A stretch of DNA of 59,609 bases from assembly GCA_013140575.1 (NCBI GenBank), contig JABFSN010000071.1, positions 1 to 59,609 on the forward strand, written 5' to 3'. Under the pieces are notes generated by a model. That model saw only the letters and a program-made list of their open reading frames with translations, was not told where the DNA came from and did no database searches. The position numbers were made by a program, and so were the translations under genes. Below, piece after piece: positions 25,264 to 33,656 of the stretch (the stretch's first letter is position 1; every line of letters begins with the position of its first letter). This stretch comes from Phycisphaerales bacterium (GTDB lineage Bacteria; Planctomycetota; Phycisphaerae; UBA1845).

Positions 25264-26544
25264 CTACGGTTGGGCCGGCTGGCCCAGTCGCTCCTTCAGT
25301 CCGTCGTCCAAGTAGACGTTGTCCAGATTCAATCGATGATCGATGTCCCCCATGTCCATCTTCGGACCATCGGCCGCGTGGTAGTCGGCCACCAGATCGA
25401 CCTTCTGCCCGGCCTCCCAGAAATCAGCGGAAAACTGGTCCTTCCCATCCGGCCCGTACGACACCAGCACCGGCCGACCGCGGTTCTGTCCGATCAGGAA
25501 TTGTGCCGTCTTAAGCCGTCTGCCGCCGGTGTCGGACGGCGCGGGAGTGTCGACCGACTTATCCCCGTGACTCACCGCGTAATACTCGAACGGTTGCCCC
25601 CACGCATCGACGAACGTAACCAGCGGAACGTCGTCGGTGTCCGGTTCTGTCTTGCTGCCGGTCGTGGTGTTGCGATCGAAGAACTCGGGCAGCGGTGCGG
25701 GCCGGCGGTACTTGGCGTCAATGCGATCGAGAATCGCGCCCCCTTCGGAACTGTAAAGCCGGATGGCCAGCGCCATGGCCTTGATGTCCTTCTGATCAAC
25801 GCCATTCAACCCGCTCGCGGGCAGTTGCAAGTCACTGTCGCGACCGGGACCGATGAACTTGGGAACCGGCGGCAGCGGCGGCTTCGTCGGAATGCCGTCC
25901 GTCTTGATGAACGGCTCCAGTTCATCGCACGGATAGCCACCGTAGCGGTTCTTGTATTCGGATAGGTTGCCCAGCGGCGAATCGGTGCGGAACTGCTCGA
26001 TGGCCAGGTCGAGATTGCGCATCACCGCCTGCGTCTGGCGGATTTCGCCGTTGCGCAAAACGACCGTGCTGACCTTGACCACCGATGCGATCAGGATGGT
26101 CAGCACGGTAATGACCACCATCAGCTCGACCAGCGTGAACGCCGACCGGCCGCTATTGTGGCATGGGCGTCCCGCCCATGTCTTCGCATTCTCGTGGCAT
26201 GCCCTTCGGTGGACGATTCGCGTGGGCTCAGGATGCCCGCCACGGGCAGGCATGAATGTAGCCCCGCGTTTCAACGCGGGATTCACGGTTGGCCCAATGG
26301 CGCCTAGTCCCGAAGGGACGGCTGAAACGCCGCCTTCCGCTTCAGCCGTCCCTTCGGGACTGGCGGAATCGTGGAACGGACGAGCATCCCAGCACTGAAG
26401 TGCTGGGCTACATTCATCGCGTCCCTCCGGGACGCCAAATACGCGCAGGCTTCCAGCCCATGTCGCCACGGGCAGGATGCCCGTGTCACGAAACATGCGG
26501 CCGCATGGATCGGTCGGACCGAAATGCCCGGTGTGTCGTCTCAT
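25264..26544 (-). CDS. Pseudopilin, GspG-like, with repeat-derived leader
   Basis: The prepilin motif SGRSAFTLVELMVVITVLTI starts about 135 residues from the first ATG (26544); a GTG at 26565 is also in frame. The interval is filled by hairpin repeats (26158-26251, 26253-26436, 26466-26489). The only later in-frame ATG (26253) lies in the repeat edge. The mature part (~290 residues) resembles GspG-type pseudopilins, with YGPDGKDQF near the end. Another ATG in a different frame at about 26572 runs into a stop within 30 codons, so the original start may now be out of frame. Functional status is open. Confidence 0.65.
   Translation of the reverse strand: MRRHTGHFGPTDPCGRMFRDTGILPVATWAGSLRVFGVPEGRDECSPALQCWDARPFHDSASPEGTAEAEGGVSAVPSGLGAIGPTVNPALKRGATFMPARGGHPEPTRIVHRRACHENAKTWAGRPCHNSGRSAFTLVELMVVITVLTILIASVVKVSTVVLRNGEIRQTQAVMRNLDLAIEQFRTDSPLGNLSEYKNRYGGYPCDELEPFIKTDGIPTKPPLPPVPKFIGPGRDSDLQLPASGLNGVDQKDIKAMALAIRLYSSEGGAILDRIDAKYRRPAPLPEFFDRNTTTGSKTEPDTDDVPLVTFVDAWGQPFEYYAVSHGDKSVDTPAPSDTGGRRLKTAQFLIGQNRGRPVLVSYGPDGKDQFSADFWEAGQKVDLVADYHAADGPKMDMGDIDHRLNLDNVYLDDGLKERLGQPAQP
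26158..26251. repeat. Paired-hairpin element, family G, copy 2
   Basis: It starts GTGGCATGGGCGTCCCGC and ends with GGATGCCCGCCACGGGC. It is part of the repeat cluster inside the open frame of the pseudopilin at 25264. Confidence 0.6.
26253..26436. repeat. Paired-hairpin element, family D, copy 1
   Basis: TGAATGTAGCCC (26253-26264) and GGGCTACATTCA (26405-26416) are perfect inverted arms. Between them are GTCCCGAAGGGAC hairpins; outside is GCGTCCCTCCGGGACGC. A second copy is at 54265-54364. Confidence 0.75.
26466..26489. repeat. Family G half element
   Basis: CCACGGGCAGGATGCCCGTG is the right-hand hairpin of family G, within the repeat cluster of the pseudopilin leader. Confidence 0.5.
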
Positions 26545-26582
26545 CGTAGTGTCTCGCGGTGGCACCGTTCATCGCCCGCCTT

Positions 26583-27662
26583 CTATTCGCCGCGTTCCCA
26601 GTTGACCACGTCGTCGAGCGTGCCGTAAACCGCGTCCGGACCGGCGCTGATCAGCAGATACGTGTTGGGGTTCACCGGCCGGTTCTGATTAGTCACCGAT
26701 TTGTCGTGAATGTAACGAGCGAACGAATCGTCGTAGTTGTTGTCCGTTTCGATTTCGTTGACCCCGCCAGTCAACGTCGGTTTCAACTCCGGATAAACAT
26801 CGCCGGCCATCCGGCTCGCGTACTGCTTGCCTCCGTGGGTCGACGGAAATCCCGTGCCGAAATCCGTGCCCAGCAACCCCAGCGTCGTGCTCCCCGTGAA
26901 GAGTGCGTTGTCACGCGAGTCGTACACTCCGGCCGATCCCGCGGCGTTCGGATCAGTCAACATGACTCGACCAGCGGGGTTCGCCCGGTAGTACAACACC
27001 GGCCGACCCCAATTGTCCGTGAATGAAAGTTGCTGACCGGCGCCCTCGCCGGCCGGCCGGGCGTCCCACTGAAGCACCGTGCTCTCGTCGATCAAGCGCT
27101 GCAACGAACGGATGCGCTCACGCGACTGATCGTCCACGTACGTGGTCCCGCGGCTGGGGTACCTCGAATTCAGCGGCTCGGCCGTGTCCACGTCCAGTGC
27201 ATAGGCCCCGTGCGGACCCTCCGGCGGACCGGGTACGGCATGAATGTCATCGAACCAAGTTCCGTCCTTGTTTCGGTCCAGGAAGCCCGCGGTTCCCAAC
27301 TGATCGGCGCCCACCATCGCGTACACCAGCAGGTTGGCGCCGGCCACAAACACCGGGCGCCCGAGCTGGTCCGACATGGGATTGGCCATGTGCAACGGGG
27401 CATCGGGCTGCCCGGGTCGCATATTGTCGGTGTGCGACGGCGGATACAGCCCTCCCAACTGCCGCTCCGTTCGGAACGATTGCAGACCGGTGTCCAGCGT
27501 CTGCATCAACCCCTTGGTGGCCACCGCCCCGGCGCTCTTCTGCACCGACGCCCCCACGGTGATCAGAATGCTGACCAGAATGCCGATGATGGCGATCACC
27601 ACCAGCAACTCGATCAGCGTGAACGCCCGCCTCCGCGAACCGCCCTGCATGACTGTTTTCAT
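26583..27662 (-). CDS. Major-type pseudopilin, GspG-like (paralog 2)
   Basis: 359 residues. A short basic leader and RRRAFTLIELLVVIAIIG give a textbook prepilin peptidase site with cleavage before F. The C-terminal half ends NTYLLISAGPDAVYGTLDDV, very similar to the end of its neighbour at 27744, so the two are paralogs. The length exceeds classical GspG (~140), as is usual for planctomycete homologues. Expected to form part of the pseudopilus driven by the GspE and GspF proteins upstream. Confidence 0.88.
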   Translation of the reverse strand: MKTVMQGGSRRRAFTLIELLVVIAIIGILVSILITVGASVQKSAGAVATKGLMQTLDTGLQSFRTERQLGGLYPPSHTDNMRPGQPDAPLHMANPMSDQLGRPVFVAGANLLVYAMVGADQLGTAGFLDRNKDGTWFDDIHAVPGPPEGPHGAYALDVDTAEPLNSRYPSRGTTYVDDQSRERIRSLQRLIDESTVLQWDARPAGEGAGQQLSFTDNWGRPVLYYRANPAGRVMLTDPNAAGSAGVYDSRDNALFTGSTTLGLLGTDFGTGFPSTHGGKQYASRMAGDVYPELKPTLTGGVNEIETDNNYDDSFARYIHDKSVTNQNRPVNPNTYLLISAGPDAVYGTLDDVVNWERGE

Positions 27663-27743
27663 CGCTTCACCCGCGCCGGCCGTTTCCCGGCCGAGGCGTC
27701 CCCATAATGCCGCACGACGCCCGGCGTCGGGCGCTGCGCCGTC

Positions 27744-28748
27744 CTACTCCGACCGGTCGAAATTGGTGATGTCGTCCGGTGTTCCATACAGACCGTCCTT
27801 GCCGGCCGAAATCAGCAGGTACGTGTCGGGCCGATAGGGCTTGACCGTGCGCCCCTCCGGCCTGCGACCGTCGGGGTCGGTTTGATCCAGCACCTTGCGG
27901 TCGCAGATGTAGTACGTGAACGACCGGTCGCGCTGATCCTTGTCGATCAGCCCTGGATCGGGATTGCCGAATTTCCGCAGCACATGGTCCTCTTCCTGTC
28001 CGGGTCTGAAGTGCCAGCCGACGCCGGAAATCAGCCCCTGATCCGACCCGGTGAATCCCGCGTTGTCCTCCTGCACGTAGACGCCCCTTCGCCCCTTATC
28101 GTCGGGAGCGGACGTGGGCGTCGAAATCACCCGCCCGTGCGGATTCGCGACGTAATAAAGGATGGGGTAACCAAACACGTCGCCCACCACCGGGGCCACG
28201 AGCTTCTCATCGATCGTGGCGCTGCGCTGTCCGCGCAGTTGATTCGTCGGAACCAGCTCGACCGCGTCCAGCGGCACATAGGGGCCCACACGGGGCAGCG
28301 GCCCGTCGTCGGTGGCGTCGGGCTTGTACCATTCTTTTGTATTGTCCTTCAGTTCCGGCGGAACGGCCCGGCGCTGCACGACACCCTGCTGGTCCAGGCC
28401 CACCAGATACCGCACCAACCAATGAGCGCCATACATGGTCCCTCGGGGAATGGTGTAGGTCAGATTCCATTCGTGCGGGTCATCCCCCCGCGCCGATGGC
28501 GGATATCCGTTGGTCGATCGAAATTCGTCCTCGTTCTCGTTCTTGAACAGCCCCAGACCGGTGTCCAGCGTGTGCATGATCGCCCGAATCTTCACGTTCT
28601 TGGCCTGATCGCGTGCCTTGTGCAGCGACGGCACCAGGATGGCCACCAGCAGGGCGATGATCGACACCACCGTCAGCAGTTCGATGACCGTGAACCCGGC
28701 CGATCGCGCGGCTCGGACACGCGTCGCGGTCGTTCGTTTCGGCTGCAT
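27744..28748 (-). CDS. Major-type pseudopilin, GspG-like (paralog 1)
   Basis: 334 residues. Prepilin motif SAGFTVIELLTVVSIIALLV; cleavage is expected before F. I chose the ATG at 28748, because AAAGG stands seven bases before it. The end DTYLLISAGKDGLYGTPDDI mirrors the next gene. It lies 28 bases after gspF, clearly in the same transcript. Confidence 0.88.
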   Translation of the reverse strand: MQPKRTTATRVRAARSAGFTVIELLTVVSIIALLVAILVPSLHKARDQAKNVKIRAIMHTLDTGLGLFKNENEDEFRSTNGYPPSARGDDPHEWNLTYTIPRGTMYGAHWLVRYLVGLDQQGVVQRRAVPPELKDNTKEWYKPDATDDGPLPRVGPYVPLDAVELVPTNQLRGQRSATIDEKLVAPVVGDVFGYPILYYVANPHGRVISTPTSAPDDKGRRGVYVQEDNAGFTGSDQGLISGVGWHFRPGQEEDHVLRKFGNPDPGLIDKDQRDRSFTYYICDRKVLDQTDPDGRRPEGRTVKPYRPDTYLLISAGKDGLYGTPDDITNFDRSE

Positions 28749-28776
28749 CTTCACACCTTTCCGATCGCGGTCGCCG

Positions 28777-30036
28777 TCAGTTGCCCGCCGACACGCTCTG
28801 AATCAGCGCCACCATCGGCAAAAACAGCGCCACCACGATGAACCCCACAATGCCGCCCAGGATGACCACCATGGCCGGCTCGAGCAGCGACACCAGCGAT
28901 CCGACCAGCGTCTCAACCTCGTCGTCGTAGTTGTCCGCGACCTTGATCAACATCTTGTCCAGATCGCCGGTCTCCTCGCCCACGTCGATCATGTTCACCA
29001 CGATCGAATCCACGCACTTCGACGCCCGCAGCGGGTTGGCGAACGTGTCCCCTTCGCGAATCGAATCGTGAACGGTCTGCAACGCCCTCGCCAAAACCTC
29101 GTTGCCCGACGTCTCCCGCGTGATGTTGATGGCCTCCAGAATGGGCACTCCCGCGTTGATCAACGTTCCCAACGTGCGCGTGAACCGCGCCACGCCGGTC
29201 TTGCTGACGATCTGACCCATGATGGGAATCTTCATAAACACAACGTCCGACACGTAGCGACCGCCCTTGGACTGCCGCAACAGCCTCATGAAGACGATGA
29301 TCGCCACCGGCGAGAACAGAATCACGCACCAGCCCGGCGGCGTGCCGTGCACCACCCAATTGGAAAAGCCGATCAACGCCTCGGTCACCACCGGCAACTG
29401 CGTGTTGAAATCCGAAAAGATTTCCTGGAATTTGGGCACCACCACGATCATGATGCCCGTCACGATCATGGCCGCGAACCCGATTACGCAGATCGGGTAG
29501 ATCATCGCCCCCACCACTTTGCGTTTCAGCCGCTGCGACTTCTCCATGAACTCCGCCAGACGCTGGCAGATCACATCGAGCACGCCGCCCGTCTCGCCCG
29601 CGGCGATCATGTTCACGTACAGCCGGTTGAACGCCTTGGGAAACTTCCCGAACGCTTCCGACAGCGTCGAGCCGCCCTCGACTTCCTCGCTCACGCCGCG
29701 CAACACGTTTTTCATCAGACCGGGCCGTTGCTGCTCCCCCAGGATGTTGATGCTCCGCAGAATCGGCAGGCCGGCGTCCTGCAGGGTGGATAGTTGGCGG
29801 GTGAACTGCGTCACCGTCTTGACCTTCACCTTGCCGAACGAAATGCCGCCGCCGGATTTCTTCTTCTTCTGCTGGCCCGCGGCCGCCGTCTTCTTGCCGC
29901 CCTTCTCGCGGATGCGGGTGGGGAAATAGTTCAGCGACCGGATCTTGGCTAACGCATCCTTGCTCGACGGGGCCTCGATCTCGTCCTTGACCACCTGACC
30001 CTGCTGATTCATGGCCTCGTAGGCAAATTTGGGCAT
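28777..30036 (-). CDS. gspF: Type II secretion / type IV pilus inner-membrane platform protein
   Basis: 419 residues, the polytopic GspF/PilC platform that couples the ATPase to pseudopilin assembly. Two T2SSF domains are visible: the first around QFTRQLSTLQDAGLPILRS and the second around RFTRTLGTLINAGVPILEA. Each is followed by a GE(T/E)(T/S)G-type loop (AAGETGGVLD, VGEETGDLD) and hydrophobic helices. A Lys/Gly-rich linker (about residues 45-65) separates the N-terminal segment. Start at MPKFAYEAMN, the family's normal beginning. It lies between the ATPase and the pseudopilins. Confidence 0.95.
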   Translation of the reverse strand: MPKFAYEAMNQQGQVVKDEIEAPSSKDALAKIRSLNYFPTRIREKGGKKTAAAGQQKKKKSGGGISFGKVKVKTVTQFTRQLSTLQDAGLPILRSINILGEQQRPGLMKNVLRGVSEEVEGGSTLSEAFGKFPKAFNRLYVNMIAAGETGGVLDVICQRLAEFMEKSQRLKRKVVGAMIYPICVIGFAAMIVTGIMIVVVPKFQEIFSDFNTQLPVVTEALIGFSNWVVHGTPPGWCVILFSPVAIIVFMRLLRQSKGGRYVSDVVFMKIPIMGQIVSKTGVARFTRTLGTLINAGVPILEAINITRETSGNEVLARALQTVHDSIREGDTFANPLRASKCVDSIVVNMIDVGEETGDLDKMLIKVADNYDDEVETLVGSLVSLLEPAMVVILGGIVGFIVVALFLPMVALIQSVSAGN

Positions 30037-30105
30037 GTGCTGGCACCTCAAGCCGGTCGGCTCCACCGGCGGCACGGTTGGCATCGCCGTCGGAGGCGAT
30101 CGAAC

Positions 30106-31854
30106 CTATTCCTCAATTATCGTTTCCCGCACGACCTCCTCGATCGTGGTCATTCCGTCGTAAATGGCCATGATGCCCGCTTCGCGCAGCGACCGCATTC
30201 CCGATTTCAGGGCCTGGGCGCGGATGACCGTGGTCGACGCCCGTCGCATCACCAGTTCCCGCAGGTCGTCGTTCATCACCAGAAGCTCAAAAATGGCCAA
30301 TCGCCCCCGGTAGCCGGTGTTGTTGCAGTAATCGCACCCCTTGCCGTAGAACAACGTCCGGTCGCCCAGGTCGTCGCGGGTCAGGTTCAATTCCATCAGC
30401 AACTCGTCGGTCGGCTCGTATGGTGCACGGCAATTTTTACAAATACGCCGTACGAGCCGTTGGGCCACGATTCCTTCCACCGTAGCTGTAACCAAAAACG
30501 CCTCGAGGCCCAAATCGAGCAAGCGCGCAATGGACGACGGCGCGTCGTTCGTATGCAAAGTAGAAAAGACCAAGTGTCCGGTCAACGCGGCCTGCACCGA
30601 TATCTGCGCCGTTTCCAGGTCGCGGATTTCACCCACCAGAATAATGTCCGGGTCCTGGCGCAGGAAGCTGCGCAGGGCGCGGGCGAACGTTAGCCCCACT
30701 TCCGACCGCACCTGGATTTGCACCAGCCCGTCGATGTCGTATTCGACCGGGTCCTCGGCAGTCAGGATTTTCACTTCCGGCGAATTGAGGGTGCTGAGCG
30801 CGGCGTACAGCGTTGTGGTTTTGCCCGAGCCGGTGGGACCGGTGACGATGACGATTCCGTTGGGCTTATTAATCAATTGATTGATGACCTCGTGGTCGTC
30901 GTCGCGCAGACCGATCTTGTCCAAATCCAACTGCACGTTGGACCGGTCCAGCACGCGCATGACCACGCTTTCGCCAAACATGGTGGGCAGAACGGCCACC
31001 CGCAGATCGATGGGGTTGCCCTCGACCACCAGTTCGATGCGTCCGTCCTGCGGCATGCGGCGCTCGGCGATGTCCAGGCTGGCCATAACCTTGATGCGCG
31101 AGGCGATGGCCATGGCCGTGTAGCGCGGCGGGGGGATCATGTCGTACAGGACGCCGTCGATGCGGTAGCGCATGCGGAACTCGTCTTCGAACGGCTCGAA
31201 ATGGATGTCGCTGGCCTTGTCGCGGATGGCCTGCAGCAGCACGAGGTTTAACAGGCGTTTGACGGGGTTGGCCTCGGCCATCTCTTTCAATTCGGCCAAG
31301 TCAATGCTTTCGCCGCGGCCCGCGTACGCGGCCAGGTCTTCGTCGCTGGCCATCTCGTCGATGATGTTGGTGATGGAATCGACCGATCCTTCGGGGTAGT
31401 ACTTGTCCAACGCGCTCTGCAGGGCGCTCTGCTCGCACAAACCGGCCACTACGTCGAACCCCATCAGCGTCTTCAAGTCGTCGATGGCCCGGAAATTGTC
31501 CGGGGAGGAAATGGCCACGTGCATCCGCTTGGTGTCCGCGTCGAACTGAAAAGGGACGATTTTGTAGGTGTTGGCCATCTGCGCGGGAATCAGATGGATC
31601 ACGTCCTGGGGAATGTCCATCGAGTTCAGGTCGATGGGGGCCATGCCCACCTGGGCGCCGAGCGCGAGGTTCAACTGCGTTTCGGTGATTTGGCCGGCCT
31701 CGACCAGGATGGCCCCCAACGGCCCGCCGCGCTGTTTCTGGATCTCGAGCGCGTCGAGCACGTCGCGGCGTTTCAGGATGCCCATCTTGATCAGAATTCG
31801 GCCCAATTGCCGGCCGCGAAGCTGCTCGATGGGGGGCATGTCCGGAGCGTTCAT
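30106..31854 (-). CDS. gspE: Assembly ATPase, GspE/PilB family
   Basis: 582 residues. The hexameric cytoplasmic ATPase powers pseudopilus or pilus extension. An N-terminal GspE_N/MshEN-like region (about 1-160) is followed by the ATPase core. The Walker A is GPTGSGKTTT (339-348), the Asp box ILTAEDPVEY, the Walker B IILVGEIRDLET, and the His box LHTNDAPSS. The zinc motif is C472-x2-C475 with C507-x2-C510. PilB and GspE cannot be separated on sequence alone, since the cluster also has PilT, which retracts type IV pili. Confidence 0.95.
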   Translation of the reverse strand: MNAPDMPPIEQLRGRQLGRILIKMGILKRRDVLDALEIQKQRGGPLGAILVEAGQITETQLNLALGAQVGMAPIDLNSMDIPQDVIHLIPAQMANTYKIVPFQFDADTKRMHVAISSPDNFRAIDDLKTLMGFDVVAGLCEQSALQSALDKYYPEGSVDSITNIIDEMASDEDLAAYAGRGESIDLAELKEMAEANPVKRLLNLVLLQAIRDKASDIHFEPFEDEFRMRYRIDGVLYDMIPPPRYTAMAIASRIKVMASLDIAERRMPQDGRIELVVEGNPIDLRVAVLPTMFGESVVMRVLDRSNVQLDLDKIGLRDDDHEVINQLINKPNGIVIVTGPTGSGKTTTLYAALSTLNSPEVKILTAEDPVEYDIDGLVQIQVRSEVGLTFARALRSFLRQDPDIILVGEIRDLETAQISVQAALTGHLVFSTLHTNDAPSSIARLLDLGLEAFLVTATVEGIVAQRLVRRICKNCRAPYEPTDELLMELNLTRDDLGDRTLFYGKGCDYCNNTGYRGRLAIFELLVMNDDLRELVMRRASTTVIRAQALKSGMRSLREAGIMAIYDGMTTIEEVVRETIIEE

Positions 31855-31887
31855 TCACCGGCTCCGTCGATGGAGGCCCGAAGGCCC

Positions 31888-32002
31888 GGGTGGCACGGAC
31901 AACGGTACTCCGTTGTCCGTGCGGGCGCGGCAGGCGTGATGAATTGGGGACGATCACCATGCGCGGACCACGGGCAAGCGGGTACGCTTGCCCGTGCCAC
32001 CC
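31888..32002. repeat. Paired-hairpin element, family B, copy 2
   Basis: 115 bases bounded by GGGTGGCAC and GTGCCACCC, a perfect 9-bp terminal inverted repeat. The first hairpin is GGACAACGG/CCGTTGTCC and the second GGGCAAGCG/CGCTTGCCC. It lies between pilT and gspE. Confidence 0.88.
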
Positions 32003-32025
32003 GTGGATTCCGGCGCGTCGGGCGG

Positions 32026-33144
32026 TTACTCGTCATCCGGCGGTTTGTCCTTGACTTCGAACGAAACATCGAGGCCGCGGCGGTGGGCGTCGATCTTGTC
32101 CTGCATTTCGCCGGGTCGGCGGGACTTGTCGACGGCCTCCTCGTCGGTGATCAGCCCCTTGCTGAACAGCTCCCATAAATGTTCATCGAGCAGGCGCATG
32201 CCGTATTTCTTGCCCGTCTGAATGCTGGAGTCGATGCGGTAGACCTTGTTTTCGCGGATCAGGTTGGCGATCGCCGACGTGACCAGCATGAACTCGTAGG
32301 CGGCCACCATGCCCGACGGAAGTCGCGGACACAGGGCCTGCGACAACACGGCGATGAGCGTGACGGAGAGCTGCACGCGGATCTGGTCCTGCTGGTTCTG
32401 CGGAAACGCGTCGATGATGCGGTTCACCGTGCCCTGGCAGCCGGTGGTGTGCAGCGTGCCGAAAACAAGGTGGCCCGTTTCGGCCGACGTGATGGCGGCC
32501 TCGATGGTCTCGAGGTCGCGCAGCTCGCCGACCAGAATCACGTCGGGGTCCATGCGCAGTACGCGGCGGAGGGCTTCGGCGAAACTGGGCACGTCCACGC
32601 CGACCTCGCGCTGGTTGACCAGCGAACGCTTGTGCTTGTGGTAATACTCGATGGGATCCTCGACGGTGACGATGTGGCGGTCGAGCGTCTCGTTAATGAA
32701 ATTCAGCATCGACGCCAGCGTCGTGGTCTTGCCCGAACCGGTCGGCCCGGTCACCAGGAACAGCCCCCGCGGCCGGCGGCACAACGCGGGGACGGCCGCC
32801 GGCAATCCGATTTCATCGAACGTCAACAGCCGCGACGGGATCAACCGCAGAACCAGCGCCAGATTGCCTTTTTGACGGAACACGGACACACGAAACCGCC
32901 CGGCATCGCCGAACGCGAAACCGAAGTCGGTGCCGCCTTCCTCCTGGATTTCCTGCTGGCAACGCTCCGGGGCGATGGATTTCATCAACGCGGTGGTGTC
33001 CTCGGGCGCCAGCACCTTGGTTTCCAGCGGGCGCAACCGGCCATGAAGACGGATGACCGGCGGCGTGCCCACGGTCAGGTGCAGGTCGGACCCGCCGCGC
33101 TTGATGACGGTCTCCAGCAGCCGATCTATGTGCAAACTGGCCAT
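32026..33144 (-). CDS. pilT: Twitching motility retraction ATPase
   Basis: 372 residues, family-normal length. It disassembles type IV pili. The N-terminal PAS-like part carries SDLHLTVGTPPVIRLHG, the Walker A is GPTGSGKTTT (about 133-142), the Walker B region VILVGELRDLET, and the His box GTLHTTGCQGTVNR. The retraction-specific AIRNLIRE motif is present as AIANLIRENK. Start at MASLHIDRLL. Its presence suggests a true retractable pilus rather than only secretion; no secretin or PilM-P genes are in view. Confidence 0.95.
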   Translation of the reverse strand: MASLHIDRLLETVIKRGGSDLHLTVGTPPVIRLHGRLRPLETKVLAPEDTTALMKSIAPERCQQEIQEEGGTDFGFAFGDAGRFRVSVFRQKGNLALVLRLIPSRLLTFDEIGLPAAVPALCRRPRGLFLVTGPTGSGKTTTLASMLNFINETLDRHIVTVEDPIEYYHKHKRSLVNQREVGVDVPSFAEALRRVLRMDPDVILVGELRDLETIEAAITSAETGHLVFGTLHTTGCQGTVNRIIDAFPQNQQDQIRVQLSVTLIAVLSQALCPRLPSGMVAAYEFMLVTSAIANLIRENKVYRIDSSIQTGKKYGMRLLDEHLWELFSKGLITDEEAVDKSRRPGEMQDKIDAHRRGLDVSFEVKDKPPDDE

Positions 33145-33227
33145 GCGGACCATCCTAACCGTGTCGTCGCGGAATTCCCAGCGCGAGGCGGGGGCGAAAC
33201 AATCCGACCGCGGTCCTTCGGCGGAAG

Positions 33228-33233
33228 ATTATA
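33228..33233 (-). promoter_or_regulatory. -10 box upstream of pilT
   Basis: A perfect TATAAT on the minus strand, about 85 bases before the pilT ATG. No convincing -35 hexamer lies 16-18 bases upstream, so an activator may be needed. This is the only good candidate promoter seen for the cluster. Confidence 0.35.
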
Positions 33234-33346
33234 GCGCACCGAGATGCGTTCCGCGAGGGTCGTCGCCGAGGGATGGCCCGTGCCAGGCGATCCGCGTCCT
33301 TGATCCCTCGGGACCAAGTTCGAAGGGTGGGTGCGTTGCCGCGCCG

Positions 33347-33574
33347 TCAGGCGGCTTCGACCGGTCGAACATGTGCGATTTCGCCGTGTCCGACCGGGCG
33401 TAGTTGTTCCGGCGCCAGCGACACTACGGCAAGCGTCTCTCCGCCGAGCGTGACGAATTCCACCTCGTAACCGCGATTCGCGTGATTCAGTACGACAGTA
33501 CCGATGTCGCCCTGTCTCAAGCGATGATCGGGTAGATCGACGGTCAGGACGACGCTCTCAAGCTCCGTAATCAT
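33347..33574 (-). CDS. DUF4926 domain protein
   Basis: 75 residues. ELESVVLTVDLPDHRLRQGD, GTVVLNHANRGYEVEFV and the ending TLAVVSLAPEQLRPV match the small beta-rich DUF4926 family as I remember it. It is often next to a DUF6883-type partner, but no such gene is adjacent here. The start is the ATG of MITELESVV; GGAAGGT lies just upstream. A role in toxin-antitoxin modules is suspected for this family but unproven. Confidence 0.75.
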   Translation of the reverse strand: MITELESVVLTVDLPDHRLRQGDIGTVVLNHANRGYEVEFVTLGGETLAVVSLAPEQLRPVGHGEIAHVRPVEAA

Positions 33575-33656
33575 GGTTGCACCTTCCGAAGCGGCTGAGC
33601 CGTCACGTACCGGCGTCCGCCGCAACGTCGCCTCCGGGACAAGTCGACGGGCATCC

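Noticed and set aside
26253-26436. CRISPR array in the repeat cluster of the pseudopilin leader
   Set aside because: The units are unequal, inverted and self-pairing, with no regular spacers and no cas genes.
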